Positions 45,004-54,588 of a DNA stretch of 64,000 bases are shown here, in pieces. Position 1 is the stretch's first letter; the number at the start of each line of letters is the position of its first letter. This DNA comes from Burkholderia sp. BCC0322. GTDB taxonomy: Bacteria; Pseudomonadota; Gammaproteobacteria; Burkholderiales; Burkholderiaceae. The stretch spans positions 372,001-436,000 of the forward strand of contig NZ_CADFDU010000006.1 of assembly GCF_902833045.1 (NCBI RefSeq), written 5' to 3'. The position numbers and the translations under genes were made by a program. Below the pieces are notes generated by a model that worked only from the letters and a program-made list of their open reading frames with translations, did no database searches and had not been told where the DNA came from.

Positions 45004-45133
45004 GAGATCACGGGCAAGTCGGCGCGGTCGCGCTGACGACGATCCGCCGCCCGGCGATGGCAGCGGACGAGACAGGCAAGGCCGCGGCGCACACCCATGC
45101 CCCGGGGCCGGCCAACCGGATGGAGACGAACCC

Positions 45134-46192
45134 GTGACGACGCCCGTTACCGTCGGCGTGATCGCGAACCCCGCATCGGGGCGCGATATCCGCCGCCTCA
45201 CGACGCATGCATCCGTATTTCCGACGGCGGAGAAGGCGAACATGATCGTGCGCCTGCTGGCCGGCCTCGGCGCGATGGGCGTCGAGCGCGTGCTGACGCT
45301 GCGCGACCGGACGGGCATCGCGACGCTGCTGCTGCGTGCGCTCGACACGCATCGTGCGGTTGCGCCGCACGAGCGCTGGCCCGAGGTCGAATTCGTCGAC
45401 CTGCCGATCACCGACACCGTCGCCGACACACAGGCCGGCGCCGCGTACCTGCACCGGATGGAAGTCGCGCTGATCGTCGTGCTCGGTGGCGACGGCACCC
45501 ATCGCGCCGTGGCTGCGCACTGCGGCGCGACGCCGCTCGTCGCGCTGTCCACCGGCACCAACAACGCATTTCCCGAACATCGCGAAGCCACCGTCGCCGG
45601 GGTCGCGGCAGGACTCGCCGCGACCGGCGCGGTACCGGCCGAAGTCGCGTTCACGCGCAACAAGCGGCTCGTCGTGCGCTGCGTGGCGGGCGCGCAGCCG
45701 GGGCGCGAGGAGATCGCACTCGTCGACGTGTGCGCGGCACGGCAGCGCTTCATCGGCGCCCGTGCGATCTCGGGGTCCGACGACATCGACTCGCTCTACC
45801 TGACATTTGCGGAACCTGACGGGATCGGCCTGTCCGCGCTCGGCGGCGCGTGGGCGCCGCTCGAACGCAGCGCGCCGCACGGGCTCGCGATGCGCTTCGC
45901 GACCGAAGGCAAGACGGCCGGCACGCCACTCGTGGCCCCGATTGCGCCGGGCCGCGTCGATCGCGTCGTGATGCGCAGTTGCGAGCGGCTCGAGCCGGGT
46001 GCATGGCAGACGATCCCGTTCGAGCACGGCACGCTCGCGTTCGACGGCGAACGCGAGATCGAGGTCGCGCGCGGCGATCGCTACGAGATCTCGCTCGACT
46101 GGCGCGGGCCGCTGACGGTCGACGTCGGCCGCACGCTGCGCTACGCGTCGTCACGCCAACTGCTGCGCGATGCCGGCGAGTGGCGCTATTGA
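45134..46192 (+). CDS. acoX: AcoX, NAD-kinase-like acetoin catabolism protein
   Basis: 352-residue protein of the AcoX family, distantly like NAD/diacylglycerol kinases (GGDGTHR motif in IVVLGGDGTHRAVAAHCG). It is found in aco operons of Cupriavidus and Pseudomonas, where its role is not defined. The N-terminus VTVGVIANPASGRDIRRL holds a nucleotide-binding-type loop; TGTNNAFPEHREA is another kinase-fold landmark. I chose GTG 45134 because GGAG lies 8 bases ahead and family similarity begins there. First gene of the sigma-54-driven aco operon. Confidence 0.9.
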   Translation: MTTPVTVGVIANPASGRDIRRLTTHASVFPTAEKANMIVRLLAGLGAMGVERVLTLRDRTGIATLLLRALDTHRAVAPHERWPEVEFVDLPITDTVADTQAGAAYLHRMEVALIVVLGGDGTHRAVAAHCGATPLVALSTGTNNAFPEHREATVAGVAAGLAATGAVPAEVAFTRNKRLVVRCVAGAQPGREEIALVDVCAARQRFIGARAISGSDDIDSLYLTFAEPDGIGLSALGGAWAPLERSAPHGLAMRFATEGKTAGTPLVAPIAPGRVDRVVMRSCERLEPGAWQTIPFEHGTLAFDGEREIEVARGDRYEISLDWRGPLTVDVGRTLRYASSRQLLRDAGEWRY

Positions 46193-46251
46193 GGCGCCGT
46201 ATTACCGAGTGACATTTCGACATCCATAACGATTACCCAGGAGACATCGCC

Positions 46252-47028
46252 ATGACACCCCCACTCGACGGACAGGTCGCCATCGTCACAGGCGGTGCGC
46301 GCGGTATCGGTCGCGGCATTGCACTGACGCTCGCAGGCGCGGGCGCCGACATCCTGCTCGCCGACCTGCTCGACGACGCACTCGATGCCACCGCATGCGA
46401 GGTACGCGCGCTCGGCCGCCGGGTGGCGGTCGCGAAGGTCGACGTCACGCAGGCCGCGCAGGTCGATGCGATGGTTGCGCAGGCGCTCGCCGAACTCGGC
46501 CGGCTCGACATCCTCGTGAACTGCGCGGGCGTGATCAGCATTCATCCGGTCGGCGAACTGACCGAGCACGACTGGGATGTCGTGATGGACGTGAACGCGA
46601 AGGGCACGTTCCTCGGCTGCCGCGCGGCGCTCGCGCCGCTGAAGGCGCAGGGCCGCGGCCGGATCATCAACGTCGCGTCGATCGCCGGCAAGGAGGGCTT
46701 TCCGAATCTCGCGCATTACAGCGCATCGAAATTCGCGGTTGTCGGCTTCACGAATGCACTCGCGAAGGAGGTCGCGCGCGACGGCGTGACCGTCAACGCG
46801 ATCTGCCCCGGCATCGTGCGTACCGACATGTGGGACCGTCTGTCCGACGCATGGAAGACCGACGGCGAATCGGTCGAGGCGTCGTGGCAGCGGCACCAGT
46901 TGACGCTGATTCCGCAGGGCCGCGCGCAGACGCCGGAAGACATGGGCCGGCTCGCGCTGTTCTTCGCGACGATGGACAACGTGACGGGCCAGGCCGTGAA
47001 CGTCGACGGTGGCTTCACGTTCCACTGA
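46252..47028 (+). CDS. Short-chain dehydrogenase, probable acetoin/butanediol oxidoreductase
   Basis: 258-residue classical SDR. The cofactor motif is TGGARGIG (13-20), the structural NCAG (90-93), and the catalytic Ser143, Tyr156 and Lys160 (HYSASKFAVVGF). In the aco operon the most likely substrate is 2,3-butanediol, oxidised to acetoin, which feeds the next enzymes. Alternative hydroxy-acid substrates cannot be excluded. AGGAGA precedes the ATG, 59 bases after acoX. Confidence 0.88.
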   Translation: MTPPLDGQVAIVTGGARGIGRGIALTLAGAGADILLADLLDDALDATACEVRALGRRVAVAKVDVTQAAQVDAMVAQALAELGRLDILVNCAGVISIHPVGELTEHDWDVVMDVNAKGTFLGCRAALAPLKAQGRGRIINVASIAGKEGFPNLAHYSASKFAVVGFTNALAKEVARDGVTVNAICPGIVRTDMWDRLSDAWKTDGESVEASWQRHQLTLIPQGRAQTPEDMGRLALFFATMDNVTGQAVNVDGGFTFH

Positions 47029-47105
47029 CGGCCGCAGGCCGTGCAATCCGTCGCCACGGCGCGGCCGCGGCGGCATTCGCAGTCAGACCTACCCAGGAGA
47101 CACAC

Positions 47106-48089
47106 ATGACAGCTTCGACACAGCTCAGCAGGGACACGCTGCTGGACGCCTACCGGCTGATGCGCACGATTCGCGAATTCGAGGAGCGCCTGCACGTCGA
47201 ATTCGCCACCGGCGAGATCCCCGGCTTCGTTCACCTGTATGCGGGCGAGGAGGCGTCCGCGGTCGGCACGATGCTGCACCTCGGCCTCGACGACTACGTC
47301 GCGACCACGCACCGCGGCCACGGCCATTGCATCGCGAAGGGCGTCGACGTGCACGGGATGATGGCCGAGATCTACGGCAAGAAGACGGGCGTCTGCCACG
47401 GCAAGGGCGGCTCGATGCACATCGCCGACCTGGCGATGGGGATGCTCGGCGCCAACGGGATCGTCGGTGCGGGCGGCCCGCTCGTCTGCGGCGCGGCGCT
47501 CGCGGCGAAGCACAGGAAGACCGGCGGCGTCGGCGTGTGCTTCTTCGGCGACGGCGCATCGAACCAGGGCGTGATCTTCGAATCGATGAACCTCGCGTCG
47601 GTGTGGCGGCTGCCCGCGATCTTCGTGGCCGAAAACAACGGCTATGCGGAAGCGACGTCGTCGAGCTGGTCGGTCGCGACCGACAACATCGCCGATCGTG
47701 CGAACGGGTTCGGGATGCCGGGCGTGATCGTCGACGGTTTCGATTTCTTCGCGGTGCACGAAGCGCTCGGCGAGGCCGTCGATCGTGCGCGCAACGGCGG
47801 CGGCCCGACGCTCGTCGAGGTGAAGTTCACGCGCTATTTCGGCCATTTCGAAGGCGATGCGCAAACCTATCGTGCACCTGGCGAAGTGCAGAAGCTGCGC
47901 GACGAGAAGGACTGTCTGAAGCATTTCGAAACGCGCGTCGTGCGGGCCGAAGCGCTGACGACCGCCGATCTGCGCGCGGTCGATGCACAGGTCAAGGCGC
48001 TGATCGACGACGCGGTCGCGCAGGCGAAGGCCGCGCCGGTACCCGATGCAGCCGACCTGCTGACCGACGTCTACGTGTCGTACCCGTGA
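47106..48089 (+). CDS. acoA: Acetoin dehydrogenase E1 alpha subunit
   Basis: 327-residue ThDP-binding alpha chain of the acetoin-cleaving dehydrogenase (acetoin:DCPIP oxidoreductase), which splits acetoin to acetaldehyde and acetyl groups. The ThDP motif runs from GDGASNQG (148-155) to VAENNGYAEAT; HLYAGEEASAVG and THRGHGHCIAKG are shared with other 2-oxoacid E1 alpha chains. The ATG at 47106 has an AGGAGA site; the open frame further upstream crosses the SDR gene and is not coding. Followed by acoB. Confidence 0.96.
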   Translation: MTASTQLSRDTLLDAYRLMRTIREFEERLHVEFATGEIPGFVHLYAGEEASAVGTMLHLGLDDYVATTHRGHGHCIAKGVDVHGMMAEIYGKKTGVCHGKGGSMHIADLAMGMLGANGIVGAGGPLVCGAALAAKHRKTGGVGVCFFGDGASNQGVIFESMNLASVWRLPAIFVAENNGYAEATSSSWSVATDNIADRANGFGMPGVIVDGFDFFAVHEALGEAVDRARNGGGPTLVEVKFTRYFGHFEGDAQTYRAPGEVQKLRDEKDCLKHFETRVVRAEALTTADLRAVDAQVKALIDDAVAQAKAAPVPDAADLLTDVYVSYP

Positions 48090-48143
48090 GCACGGCCTGA
48101 CACCGCAGCCGGCACGGCGAACCGAACATTTCAGGAGACAGAC

Positions 48144-49148
48144 ATGGCAAGGAAGATCACTTATTCGCAGGCGATCAACGAGGCGCTCGCGCAGGAAATG
48201 GCGCGCGACGACAGCGTGATCGTGATGGGCGAGGACAACGCGGGCGGCGCGGGTGCGCCGGGCGAGGACGACGCGTGGGGCGGCGTGCTCGGTGTGACGA
48301 AAGGGCTGTTCCACAAGTTTCCGGGCCGCGTGCTCGATACGCCGCTGTCCGAAGGCGGCTACATCGGCGCGGCGGTCGGCGCGGCCGCGTGCGGGATGCG
48401 GCCCGTCGCGGAGCTGATGTTCATCGATTTCATGGGCGTGTGTTTCGACCAGATCTTCAACCAGGCCGCCAAATTCCGCTACATGTTCGGCGGCAAGGCG
48501 GTGACGCCGGTCGTGATTCGCGCGATGTACGGCGCCGGCTTGCGCGCGGCGGCTCAGCATTCGCAGATGCTCACGTCGCTGTTCACGCACATTCCGGGGC
48601 TGAAGGTCGTGTGCCCGTCGACGCCGTACGACGCGAAGGGGCTGCTGATCCAGGCGATCCGCGACAACGATCCCGTGATCTTCCTCGAACACAAGTTGCT
48701 CTATACCCGTGAAGGCGACGTGCCGGAGGAGTCCTATGCGATTCCGTTCGGCGAAGCGAACGTGATGCGCGACGGCGACGACGCGACGATCGTCACGTAC
48801 GGCCGGATGGTGCATCTCGCGATGGACGCGGCCGCGAAGCTCGCGAAGGACGGCATCCAGGTCGACGTGATCGACCTGCGCACGACGTCGCCGCTCGACG
48901 AGGAAACGATCCTCGAAAGCGCGGAGCGCACCGGACGCGTGGTGGTCGTCGACGAAGCGAACCCGCGTTGCTCGATCGCGACCGACATCGCGGCGCTCGT
49001 CGCGCAGCGCGCGTTCCGAACGCTTAAGGCGCCGATCGAACTCGTGACCGCGCCGCATACGCCCGCGCCGTTCGCGAGCGTGCTGGAAGACCTGTATATC
49101 CCGTCCGCCGATGCGATTGCGCAGGCGGTCCTGAAGACGAGGAGCTGA
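48144..49148 (+). CDS. acoB: Acetoin dehydrogenase E1 beta subunit
   Basis: 334-residue beta chain of E1. The N-terminus (ITYSQAINEALAQEMARDD), the conserved VIVMGEDN glutamate that activates ThDP, and the C-terminal transketolase-like domain (DVIDLRTTSPLDEETIL) are present. It pairs with AcoA to form the alpha2-beta2 E1. AGGAGA precedes the ATG; it ends 4 bases before acoC. Confidence 0.96.
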   Translation: MARKITYSQAINEALAQEMARDDSVIVMGEDNAGGAGAPGEDDAWGGVLGVTKGLFHKFPGRVLDTPLSEGGYIGAAVGAAACGMRPVAELMFIDFMGVCFDQIFNQAAKFRYMFGGKAVTPVVIRAMYGAGLRAAAQHSQMLTSLFTHIPGLKVVCPSTPYDAKGLLIQAIRDNDPVIFLEHKLLYTREGDVPEESYAIPFGEANVMRDGDDATIVTYGRMVHLAMDAAAKLAKDGIQVDVIDLRTTSPLDEETILESAERTGRVVVVDEANPRCSIATDIAALVAQRAFRTLKAPIELVTAPHTPAPFASVLEDLYIPSADAIAQAVLKTRS

Positions 49149-49152
49149 CACG

Positions 49153-50268
49153 ATGTCGATTCACATGATCACGATGCCCAAGTGGGGGCTGTCGATGGAG
49201 CAGGGGCAGGTCAACGGCTGGCTGAAGGCGCTCGGCGAACGCGTGACGAAGGGCGACGAAGTGCTCGACGTCGAGACCGACAAGATCTCGTCGGGCGTCG
49301 AATGCGCGTTCGACGGCACGCTGCGCCGGCAGGTCGCGCAGGAAGGCGAGACGCTGCCGGTCGGCGCGCTGCTTGGCGTCGTCGCGGCCGACGACGCGAG
49401 CGATGCCGACATCGACGCGGCGATCGCCGATTTCCAGCGCGATTTCGTGCCGAGCGCGGCTTCCGACGAAGCCGCGGGTCCGCAGCCGGAAAAGGCGCAG
49501 ATCGGCGGCCGGACGGTGCGCTTCCTGAAGCTCGGCGAAGGCGGCGGCACTCCCGCCGTGCTGATTCACGGCTTCGGCGGCGACCTCAACAACTGGCTGT
49601 TCAATCACGCGGATCTCGCCGCGCACCGGCCGGTGTGGGCGCTCGACCTGCCCGGCCATGGCGAGTCGGGCAAGGCGGTCGAGACGGGCAGCCTCGATGA
49701 ACTGGCCGACGCGGTGCTCGCGCTGCTCGATGCGAAGGGCATCGACAAGGCCCACCTGATCGGTCATTCGATGGGGGGCGCGGTCGCGATGGCGGCCGCT
49801 GGGCGCGCCCCGCAACGCGTCGCGTCGCTCACGCTGATCGCGAGCGCGGGGCTCGGCACCGACATCAACCGCGCTTACATCGACGGCTTCGTCGCCGGCA
49901 ACAGCCGCAACACGCTGAAGCCGCATCTCGGCGCACTGTTCGCGGACAATGCGCTGGTCACGCGGCAGCTCGTCGAGGATCTGGTCAAGTACAAGCGGCT
50001 CGAAGGCGTGCAGGCTGCGCTGGAGAAGATCGCGCATGCCGCGTTCGACGGCGCCGCGCAGCGGCGGGTGTTCCGCGACCGGCTCGCGACGCTTGCGCCG
50101 CGCACGCTCGTGATCTGGGGCGAGCACGACCAGGTGATCCCGGCGCAGCACGCGCAGGGTTTGCCGGATGGCGTCCGTGCCGAGGTGATCGCCGGCAGCG
50201 GGCACATGGTGCAGATGGAGGCGGCCGCCGACGTGAACCGCCTGATCGTCGCGTTTCTCGGAGACTGA
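49153..50268 (+). CDS. acoC: AcoC: lipoyl domain fused to alpha/beta hydrolase (E2 component)
   Basis: 371-residue E2 component of the acetoin dehydrogenase. Residues 1-80 form a lipoyl domain with the lipoylated Lys44 (DVETDKISS). After a linker, residues 120-371 are an alpha/beta-hydrolase domain: oxyanion loop LIHGFGGD, nucleophile Ser206 in GHSMGG, and a C-terminal His in GSGHMVQME. There is no E1/E3-binding domain and no CAT-fold acyltransferase core, so the acetyl transfer to CoA must use the hydrolase-fold domain; this architecture is known for AcoC proteins. It is 2 bases ahead of lipA. Confidence 0.95.
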   Translation: MSIHMITMPKWGLSMEQGQVNGWLKALGERVTKGDEVLDVETDKISSGVECAFDGTLRRQVAQEGETLPVGALLGVVAADDASDADIDAAIADFQRDFVPSAASDEAAGPQPEKAQIGGRTVRFLKLGEGGGTPAVLIHGFGGDLNNWLFNHADLAAHRPVWALDLPGHGESGKAVETGSLDELADAVLALLDAKGIDKAHLIGHSMGGAVAMAAAGRAPQRVASLTLIASAGLGTDINRAYIDGFVAGNSRNTLKPHLGALFADNALVTRQLVEDLVKYKRLEGVQAALEKIAHAAFDGAAQRRVFRDRLATLAPRTLVIWGEHDQVIPAQHAQGLPDGVRAEVIAGSGHMVQMEAAADVNRLIVAFLGD

Positions 50269-50270
50269 CG

Positions 50271-51236
50271 ATGGCCGCCGCGCTCGAACGACCCAGCCTC
50301 ACGGCGCTCGGCCAGCCGGGTGCGAGAAGCCGCGACAAGCTCGCGCGCATTCCCGTGCGCGTCGAGCCCGCGGCCGGTGCGGCATTGCCGAAGCCGCCGT
50401 GGCTGCGCGCGCGGCCGATGATGAGCGCAGCGGTCGTCGACACGGCGGCCGTGCTGCGTGACCATCGGCTGCATTCCGTCTGCGAGGAGGCGATGTGCCC
50501 GAACATCGGTGAATGCTTTGCGCAGCGCACGGCGACCTTCATGATCATGGGCGGCCTGTGCACGCGGCGCTGCCCGTTCTGCGACGTCGCGCACGGCCGT
50601 CCCGAGCCGCTCGATCCCGACGAGCCCGCGCGGCTGGCCGATGCGGCTGCGGCGCTCGGGCTGCGCTACGTCGTGATCACGTCGGTCGACCGCGACGACC
50701 TGCGCGACGGCGGCGCCGCGCATTTCGCCGCGTGCATCGCGGCGGTGCGCGCGAGCGTGCCGGGCATCGGCGTCGAGGTATTGACACCGGATTTCCGAGG
50801 CCGCGCGGGCCGCGCGCTCGATGCGTTGTCGACGGCGTGGCCCGACGTGTTCAACCACAACATCGAGACGGTGCCGTCGCTGTATCGCGCAGCGCGGCCG
50901 GGCGCCGACTATCGCGGCTCGCTCGAACTGCTTGCGCAGGCGAAGCGGGCGCGGCCGGGACTGGTGACGAAATCGGGGTTGATGCTTGGCCTTGGCGAGT
51001 GCGACGACGAAGTGCGCGACACGCTGCGCGACCTGCGTGCGCACGACGTCGACGTGCTGACGCTCGGCCAGTATCTCGCGCCGTCCGCGCACCATCTGCC
51101 GGTGCGGCGCTACGTGAGCCCGGACGCATTCGCCGCGTGGCGCGACGAGGCGCTATTGCTCGGTTTCAGGGAAGTCGTCGCGGGCCCGCTCGTGCGGTCG
51201 TCGTATCACGCGGCCGACGTGCTGGACGAGACGTAG
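50271..51236 (+). CDS. lipA: Lipoyl synthase, aco-operon paralogue
   Basis: 321-residue radical-SAM enzyme that inserts two sulphur atoms into octanoyl chains on lipoyl domains. The radical-SAM cluster ligands are Cys97, Cys101 and Cys104 (CTRRCPFC); the auxiliary-cluster cysteines are Cys71, Cys76 and Cys82 ([12 protein letters not shown]). The C-terminal Arg-Ser-Ser-Tyr (VRSSYHAAD) supplies the auxiliary-cluster serine ligand. Its place directly after acoC suggests it lipoylates AcoC Lys44. A housekeeping lipA with lipB is normally elsewhere on the chromosome, so this would be a second copy; that is inference. Confidence 0.94.
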   Translation: MAAALERPSLTALGQPGARSRDKLARIPVRVEPAAGAALPKPPWLRARPMMSAAVVDTAAVLRDHRLHSVCEEAMCPNIGECFAQRTATFMIMGGLCTRRCPFCDVAHGRPEPLDPDEPARLADAAAALGLRYVVITSVDRDDLRDGGAAHFAACIAAVRASVPGIGVEVLTPDFRGRAGRALDALSTAWPDVFNHNIETVPSLYRAARPGADYRGSLELLAQAKRARPGLVTKSGLMLGLGECDDEVRDTLRDLRAHDVDVLTLGQYLAPSAHHLPVRRYVSPDAFAAWRDEALLLGFREVVAGPLVRSSYHAADVLDET

Positions 51237-51247
51237 CGGGCAGCGCG

Positions 51248-52609
51248 TCAGGCGGACGTGAAAGCGGAGGCATGCGCGCGGCTGACGCGGCGCAGGTACA
51301 GCACGAGCCCGGCGCCCGCGAGCATCAGGCTGATCGTGTTCGCGAACCAGAAACCGCGCGCGCCCGTCAGCCACGCGGGCGCGATCCCGCCCACGTCGAA
51401 ACCGAGCACGTAGCCGCCGCTGAGCCCGACGCCCCACAGCGCGACCGCATAGATCACGGTCGGCACGACCGCGACCTTGTAGGCGCGCAGCACGAACGCC
51501 GACGTGACCTGCAGCGCATCGAAGACGTGGTAGCACGCGACGATCGCGACGAGCGGCATCGCGGCCGCGGCGACGGCCGGGTTCGGCGTATAGCCGCCGA
51601 TGATCAGCGGGCGCAGCACGAACACGAGCAGGCCGTAGGTCGCGGCAATGCCGCACGCGAAAATCACGCTGTGCCGGCCGAGCAGCCGGGCTTCCTCGGG
51701 CCGCCCGGCGCCGAGCGCGCGCGCGACCAGCGTCGACGCCGCCACGCCGATCGACAGCGGCGTCATGTACAGCACCGCGCCGATGTTGCCGGCGATCTGG
51801 TGGCCGGCGAGCGTCGTCGTGCCGAACTGCGCGATGAACAGCGCCATGCACGTGTACGACGTGACCTCGATCAGGTACGACAGGCCCATCGGCACGCCGA
51901 GTTTCAGGATGGCCTTCTGGCGTTCCCAGACCGGCCAGCAGAAGCGCGAGAAGATCGCGAGCGGCGCGAACACGTCGAGCTTCGCGAGCAGCGTGTAGCC
52001 GATCAGCGCGAGCGCCCAGTTGATCAGCGTGCTCGCGAGCCCGCAGCCGGGGCCGCCGAGGGCCGGCACGCCGAACCCGCCGAAGATGAACCACACGTTG
52101 AGCGGAAACTTGAGCAGCAGCGCGCCGATCTGCAGCATCATCGCGAGGCGCGGCTTGCCGGCCGCGTTGGTCAGCGCGTTGTAGATGCGGAAGACGAGGC
52201 TGGCGGGCAGCCCGTACGACAGGATGCGCAGGTAGTCGACGGTGCGGTCGTGCAGCGCGGCGGGCGTGTGCGCGACGCGCAGCAGCGGTTCGGGAAAATG
52301 CAGCAGGAGAAAGCCGGGCACCGCGAGCAGCAGCGCGAGCCACAGCGCCTGGCGCACTTCCTCGCCGATCTCCGCATAGCGCCGCGCGCCGTACAGTTGC
52401 CCGGTGATCGGCTGCAGCGCCGACAGGATGCCCGTCAGGCCGATATAGATCGATATGTAGATCGACGAGCCGAGCCCGAGCGCGGCCAGATCGACGGCCG
52501 AGTAGCGCCCGACCATCGCGGTGTCGATCACGCCGAACGCGATGATCGCAAGCTGGCCGACGAGCACCGGCCACGCGAGACCGACGATCCGGCGGATGTC
52601 GCCGAACAT
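51248..52609 (-). CDS. MATE-family efflux transporter
   Basis: 453-residue multidrug/cation antiporter with twelve predicted helices in two bundles. The N-terminal part MFGDIRRIVGLAWPVLVGQL and AFGVIDTAMVGRYSAVDLAALG is the NorM-type signature; LTGILSALQPITGQLYGARR is also conserved. The start at 52609 gives this normal N-terminus; an open frame to 52738 overlaps the neighbouring gene. It starts 2 bases after the stop of the GT39-like gene, so both are in one operon. Substrate unknown. The C-terminus converges on lipA with an 11-base gap. Confidence 0.93.
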   Translation of the reverse strand: MFGDIRRIVGLAWPVLVGQLAIIAFGVIDTAMVGRYSAVDLAALGLGSSIYISIYIGLTGILSALQPITGQLYGARRYAEIGEEVRQALWLALLLAVPGFLLLHFPEPLLRVAHTPAALHDRTVDYLRILSYGLPASLVFRIYNALTNAAGKPRLAMMLQIGALLLKFPLNVWFIFGGFGVPALGGPGCGLASTLINWALALIGYTLLAKLDVFAPLAIFSRFCWPVWERQKAILKLGVPMGLSYLIEVTSYTCMALFIAQFGTTTLAGHQIAGNIGAVLYMTPLSIGVAASTLVARALGAGRPEEARLLGRHSVIFACGIAATYGLLVFVLRPLIIGGYTPNPAVAAAAMPLVAIVACYHVFDALQVTSAFVLRAYKVAVVPTVIYAVALWGVGLSGGYVLGFDVGGIAPAWLTGARGFWFANTISLMLAGAGLVLYLRRVSRAHASAFTSA

Positions 52610-52611
52610 CG

Positions 52612-54369
52612 TCAGTCGGCCGGCTGGCGGCGCGGCGGACGTCGCTTGACGGGCGTCTTCGGCCGTTCGATGCGCTCGTACAGGCGGAAGCGCTCGTCGC
52701 GGTCGGCGACGCGGCGGCCTTCCCACACGAGACGCCACACATATTGCGACACCGAGCTCGGCTCGCCGAAGTCCGCGCGGTCCTGACGCAGGATCACGTC
52801 GCAGTCGCCGGAGAAATCGAAGCGCATGTTGCCGAAATACGCGAAGGTCGCGATCTGCGCGTCACCGAGCCGCACCGGCGAGATGCACTCGTAGTCGGAC
52901 GGCAGGTGCACCGCGATCTGTTGCGCGACATCGCGATAGGTCCGGCCGTAGTTGACGATCGGCAGCCACAGCGTCATCAGCAGCACCCACATCAGCGTGG
53001 TGCCCGCACCCGACAGCACGACGCTGCGCCACAGCACCTTCGGCTGCCGCGAGATGCGCCAGCGTACGAGGAAGCACCAGCACACGGTGGCGATCACCGC
53101 GCAGATGAACGACAGGATCTTGAAATGCGGTTCGTAGCCGGGCACGAGGCGCGCGAGGTTGCGCGCGAGCGGATGCGGGAAGCCCGTGAGCGATGCGAGC
53201 CACACGAGCCACACGAAGGTGCCGAGGATCGTGAAGCTCAGCACCGCGAACCAGTCGATCGCGTTGATCGCGCCGCGCTTGAGGGTTGGCAGCGCGAACG
53301 TCGCGAGCACCGCGAGCGGCGGCAACAGCAGCATGTACATGCGGTTCGACTGCTGGCTCTGCAGGATCACGAGCGCGACGAGCGGCACGGCGACCGACAG
53401 CGGAATCGCGACGTGCGCCCGGCGGCGCATGCCGGCCCAGCTCCACCACGCCCAGATCGCGAGCGGGCACGCGGGCCAGGTGAACAGCGGCAGGTTCTTC
53501 GCCGCATAGCCGAGCACGGCGGTCGGCGGCCCCGAAAAGCGCATCAGGCTGCCGTGGATCCACTGGTTGAAGAACCATGCGGCGTCGTCGGGCGCCGCGA
53601 CGAACGCGGCCAGCGGCCATAGCGCGAAGATCGCGGCTGCGAGCGGCACGCCGACCAACGGCAGGCTCAGGTTGCGCATCTCGGGCGTGACGATCCACAG
53701 CACGGCCGTACCGACGAGCAGCGCGACGACCAGTACCGGATTGCCGGACAGCGCGACCAGGCCGATCGCGACACCCCACCACAGCGCGCCCTGCATCGGC
53801 TTGTCGATGCCGCGCACGATCCCGTAGACGAGCATCGCGATCCACGCGAACTGGGCGAGCTGCGGCGTCGTTTCATGCCCGCGCTCCGCGAGACCGAAGC
53901 AGGCGACGAGAACCAGCAGTGCGCCGTCGGCGAGCGTGCGGCCGTAGTCGCGCGGCTCGGGCTCGCCGCCGAATGCGTATTTGAACGGCTGGACCTCGGC
54001 ACGCCGGCCGAGCAGGTAGGCCGCGTACCAGACGAATGCACACGCGACGCAGAACAGCACGCCGGTTTCGACGCGCGACGCGTTGCTCGCGTCGACCCAC
54101 GGGCCCAGGCCGCGGATCGACAGCGCGCCGAGCCAGTAGCCGAGCGGTCCGTCGGTCGTGATGAACTTGCCGACCAGGTTCGGCAGTAGCCAGTCGTGCC
54201 AGCCGCCCTTGGCCATCGTCCACATCACGCCAAAGCCCGCCGCGTCCTCGTTCTTCCACGGGTCGCGGCCGAACAGGCCGAACGCTGCGTAGACGAAGCA
54301 GAGTGTGAGCAGCAGCCAGCGCGGCAGCGCGCGCGTGGCGGAGGCGGTGAGACGGACGACAGGCTTCAT
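52612..54369 (-). CDS. GT39-like polytopic membrane glycosyltransferase
   Basis: 585-residue integral membrane protein with about twelve helices. The first periplasmic loop has the acidic motif GRDPWKNEDAAGFGVMW, and the overall layout (helical N-terminal 480 residues, soluble C-terminus DYECISPVRLGDAQIATFAYFG) resembles GT39/ArnT/PMT transferases that use polyprenyl-phosphate sugars. The start at 54369 (MKPVVRLTASATRALPRW) excludes Arg/Pro-rich sequence upstream. Its partner gene, 2 bases downstream, is a MATE exporter. Donor and acceptor are unknown; the family assignment is moderate to good. Confidence 0.82.
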   Translation of the reverse strand: MKPVVRLTASATRALPRWLLLTLCFVYAAFGLFGRDPWKNEDAAGFGVMWTMAKGGWHDWLLPNLVGKFITTDGPLGYWLGALSIRGLGPWVDASNASRVETGVLFCVACAFVWYAAYLLGRRAEVQPFKYAFGGEPEPRDYGRTLADGALLVLVACFGLAERGHETTPQLAQFAWIAMLVYGIVRGIDKPMQGALWWGVAIGLVALSGNPVLVVALLVGTAVLWIVTPEMRNLSLPLVGVPLAAAIFALWPLAAFVAAPDDAAWFFNQWIHGSLMRFSGPPTAVLGYAAKNLPLFTWPACPLAIWAWWSWAGMRRRAHVAIPLSVAVPLVALVILQSQQSNRMYMLLLPPLAVLATFALPTLKRGAINAIDWFAVLSFTILGTFVWLVWLASLTGFPHPLARNLARLVPGYEPHFKILSFICAVIATVCWCFLVRWRISRQPKVLWRSVVLSGAGTTLMWVLLMTLWLPIVNYGRTYRDVAQQIAVHLPSDYECISPVRLGDAQIATFAYFGNMRFDFSGDCDVILRQDRADFGEPSSVSQYVWRLVWEGRRVADRDERFRLYERIERPKTPVKRRPPRRQPAD

Positions 54370-54519
54370 GCAGATGAGCGATTTGTTATGGGCGGGCGGC
54401 CGGCGCGGAGGTGCGCGGTCGAGCCGGCTTCGAGCATCCGGCATTGTAGACGCGCCCGCTGTTGCGCGTCAGGTCGATGCCCGGGCGCCAGCCGGCGCCG
54501 GTCGGGCGAGCAGAGACAA

Positions 54520-54545
54520 AAAAGGGCAGCCTGGGCTGCCCTTTT
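54520..54545. terminator. Bidirectional-looking terminator after rpmE2
   Basis: Perfect 11-bp stem AAAAGGGCAGC / GCTGCCCTTTT with CTGG loop. On the minus strand the T run follows the stem, ending rpmE2. Confidence 0.88.
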
Positions 54546-54588
54546 GTGCGACACCGGTGCGTTGCAACCACCGGATGCAATGCGAAGC

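Larger units (their letters stand above)
44600..45133. other. acoR-acoX regulatory region
   Basis: 534 bases without a supportable gene between the divergent acoR and acoX. Contents: inverted repeats at 44691-44708 and 44722-44741, a lone TGAGACG half-site near 44872, a consensus sigma-54 promoter at 44988-45003, and the acoX ribosome site. The frame of acoX is open upstream to 44891 but this part shows no family resemblance. Confidence 0.7.

Noticed and set aside
44728-45036. Small open frames between acoR and acoX
   Set aside because: No ribosome site, Arg-rich, and they cross the sigma-54 promoter and the palindromes; regulatory DNA explains the region better.
46716-49151. 811-codon open frame antisense to the SDR gene, acoA and acoB
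   Set aside because: Antisense to three recognised genes with no recognisable motif.
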